The notes under the pieces: model-generated
Database searches by the model: none
Seen by the model: only the letters and a program-made list of their open reading frames with translations
Told to the model about the DNA's origin: nothing
Shown here: one piece after another, positions 62,673 through 64,000 of the stretch
How the letters are laid out: each line of letters starts with the position of its first letter
Position numbering within the stretch: the stretch's first letter is position 1
Made by a program: the position numbers and the translations under genes
Source of the DNA: Neobacillus sp. DY30
GTDB lineage: Bacteria > Bacillota > Bacilli > Bacillales > Cytobacillaceae
Direction: 5' to 3'
Assembly: GCF_030123065.1 (NCBI RefSeq)
Contig: NZ_CP126093.1
Span: forward strand, 376,001 to 440,000
Length of the DNA stretch: 64,000 bases

Positions 62673-62808
62673 TTTGAGTGAAATTTGTCCAACTACAAGT
62701 GCATTATAGTTCTATCCTAACGGTTCACTAGACCCACAATAAAGGATTGGTATATCATGGAATTAGCAAAAGGAAATGGTAGGAAATTTTCTCCCAAGTT
62801 TTAATGAG

Positions 62809-64000
62809 GTGATTACTATAAATTTATTTAACATAATCTCTGAAGATTTTTTCAAACCACTAACTAGTAAATATAAAGCAACTTATATTGATTGTATCCG
62901 GCTAATATACAATACATATAAAACTGAATTGTCGTTTGGTGTTGATAAAGAAGTTATACTTACAGAACTAGAAAGTTATTTTGAAAATCAATCAAGTGAG
63001 GATATGATATTTGACGATAACGAAGAGATTGCTAAAGATTCTAGAGCAAAAGCAAATGCAATTTTACGTAGCTTGAAGGAAAGTGGTTGGATTGAGTATG
63101 AGGTTTCCAATGACTATAAGGTAAAGATAAATTTGTTTGATTATGCTGCTACTATGATAGAATCTTTCAACAAGATATTAAAGAATGAAGAAATGGAATA
63201 TCAGAGTCTAGTATCTCAAATACATGCCACCCTTTTGAATAAAGAAGCCTATGTGAAGCCCTATGAATATATTATAAAACGTGTAGTAGAAAATACGGAA
63301 GAATTAATAACAGGTCTAAAGAAACTAAATACCAATATAAAGAAATATATTGATGCTATTACAAATGAAAAGACGGCTGGGGAAATTGTACAGGATTTCT
63401 TTGTATATCATAAAGATATCGGATCTAAAGCCTATCATCGTATTAAAACAAGTGATAATATATCACATTTTAGAACGTCAATAATTGAGAGTCTTTACAA
63501 CATATTGAACGATAGAAATATTTTCGAGCGTGCGGTACTAGGCTATATGGAAATAGAGCAAGTAGAAAAAAAAGCAGATGCAGAAGATTCATTGCGAGAA
63601 AAGATACTAAATGTTATTTCGGCCTTTAGAAATTATGATGATATTATTTCTGAGATAGACAACAAAAACGCTAAATACATAGGAAGTGCTGTGGCAAGAG
63701 CAAAGTTCCTGTTGACTAATACAAATAATGCAGAAGGTAAGATTTCAAAGATACTAGCGTATTTATCTAATGAATTTAATCGTGATGAAAACATAAACCT
63801 ATATGATGAGGTGGATGACACGCTCCTTGAGGTGTTTAATATATTCCCACAAGGATTTATCGATAGTGACTCGCTATATGTAGTTCCTATTTCAAGGAAA
63901 ATGTCTATGCCACAAGAACTTAGCCCTACGCTGGGGATTTCGGAAGATGAGCGAGAACGACGGAAACTTGCTTTACATGAAAAAAATAAGAATAGATTTT
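62809..64000 (+). CDS. jetA: Wadjet defence protein JetA (DUF5716 type), 3' end outside window
   Basis: This gene is open to the window end, giving about 397 residues so far. It has the JetA pattern: NLFNIISEDFFKPLTSKYKA, then YIDCIRLIYNTYKTELSFGVD, ESGWIEYEVSNDYKVKINLF, LKKLNTNIKKYIDAI, SKAYHRIKTSDNI and NAKYIGSAVARAKFLL. JetA is the kleisin-like (MukF-like) subunit of Wadjet, an SMC-family system that cleaves foreign plasmid DNA; partners are JetB, JetC and JetD, expected downstream. About 22 ATA codons show a more AT-rich codon use than neighbours. The start may be GTG 62809, or ATA 62818, which matches where relatives begin (NLF) and lies five bases after GAGGTGA. Confidence 0.82.
   Translation, partial: MITINLFNIISEDFFKPLTSKYKATYIDCIRLIYNTYKTELSFGVDKEVILTELESYFENQSSEDMIFDDNEEIAKDSRAKANAILRSLKESGWIEYEVSNDYKVKINLFDYAATMIESFNKILKNEEMEYQSLVSQIHATLLNKEAYVKPYEYIIKRVVENTEELITGLKKLNTNIKKYIDAITNEKTAGEIVQDFFVYHKDIGSKAYHRIKTSDNISHFRTSIIESLYNILNDRNIFERAVLGYMEIEQVEKKADAEDSLREKILNVISAFRNYDDIISEIDNKNAKYIGSAVARAKFLLTNTNNAEGKISKILAYLSNEFNRDENINLYDEVDDTLLEVFNIFPQGFIDSDSLYVVPISRKMSMPQELSPTLGISEDERERRKLALHEKNKNRF

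Overview
The window is chromosomal DNA from a low-GC Gram-positive, endospore-former-like bacterium of the family Bacillaceae. Three things support this: a complete Bacillus-type purine operon with a guanine riboswitch, the Bacillus subtilis-like backbone yebE-yebG-pur-yerA-yerB-yerC-pcrB-pcrA-ligA-camS ... gatCAB ... dagK-rlmCD, and strong Shine-Dalgarno sites throughout. The tandem-repeat style (52-nt and 20-21-nt units) also fits Bacillus and related genera. Genus and species cannot be fixed from the window.

Layout. 1-1100: 3' end of a 23S rRNA gene, the 5S gene and the rRNA terminator. 1152-5250: a 52-nt repeat array, a fumarylacetoacetase-like hydrolase, a secreted beta-propeller protein, and a MarR regulator with an alpha/beta hydrolase that carry two similar palindromes. 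5323-19470: yebE, yebG, then PurBoxes, promoter and guanine riboswitch driving purEKBCSQLFMNHD (the full PRPP-to-IMP route); a 52-nt repeat array splits purB from purC. 19301-29950: small membrane proteins, adenine deaminase yerA, yerB, yerC, then pcrB, the repair and replication pair pcrA and ligA, and the lipoprotein camS. 30100-45600: metabolic genes placed between camS and gatC. These are thiC behind a TPP riboswitch, pruA, a nitrite-reductase and siroheme operon (nirB, nirD, sumT-hemD fusion, sirC) behind two FNR-type boxes, a GH15-like protein, the glyoxylate bypass pair aceB-aceA, yueI and a lipoprotein. 45730-51060: gatCAB, an unusual palindrome cluster, and a proline symporter. 51169-57204: a thioredoxin-like gene, plsY, a methyltransferase, a large 52-nt repeat array, and a tightly overlapping operon of ECF sigma factor, anti-sigma factor, a TM2-like repeat protein, a 30-residue microprotein and a LiaF-like membrane protein. 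57380-62600: dagK, the NAD salvage pair pncA-pncB, two small membrane proteins, and the rRNA methyltransferase rlmCD. 62809-64000: the start of a Wadjet-type defence operon (jetA), cut by the window end.

The most notable points are: (i) the JetA-like gene immediately after rlmCD, which implies jetB, jetC and jetD just beyond the window; (ii) four unrelated-looking intergenic arrays that all have a period of exactly 52 nt, three of which share one hairpin scaffold with compensatory base changes, plus two arrays of 20-21 nt; (iii) a regularly spaced cluster of four 20-bp palindromes between two convergent genes; and (iv) three genes whose best ribosome-binding site faces ATT, ATC or ATA rather than a usual start codon. 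Functions are inferred from recognisable motifs and remembered family features; no database search was run.
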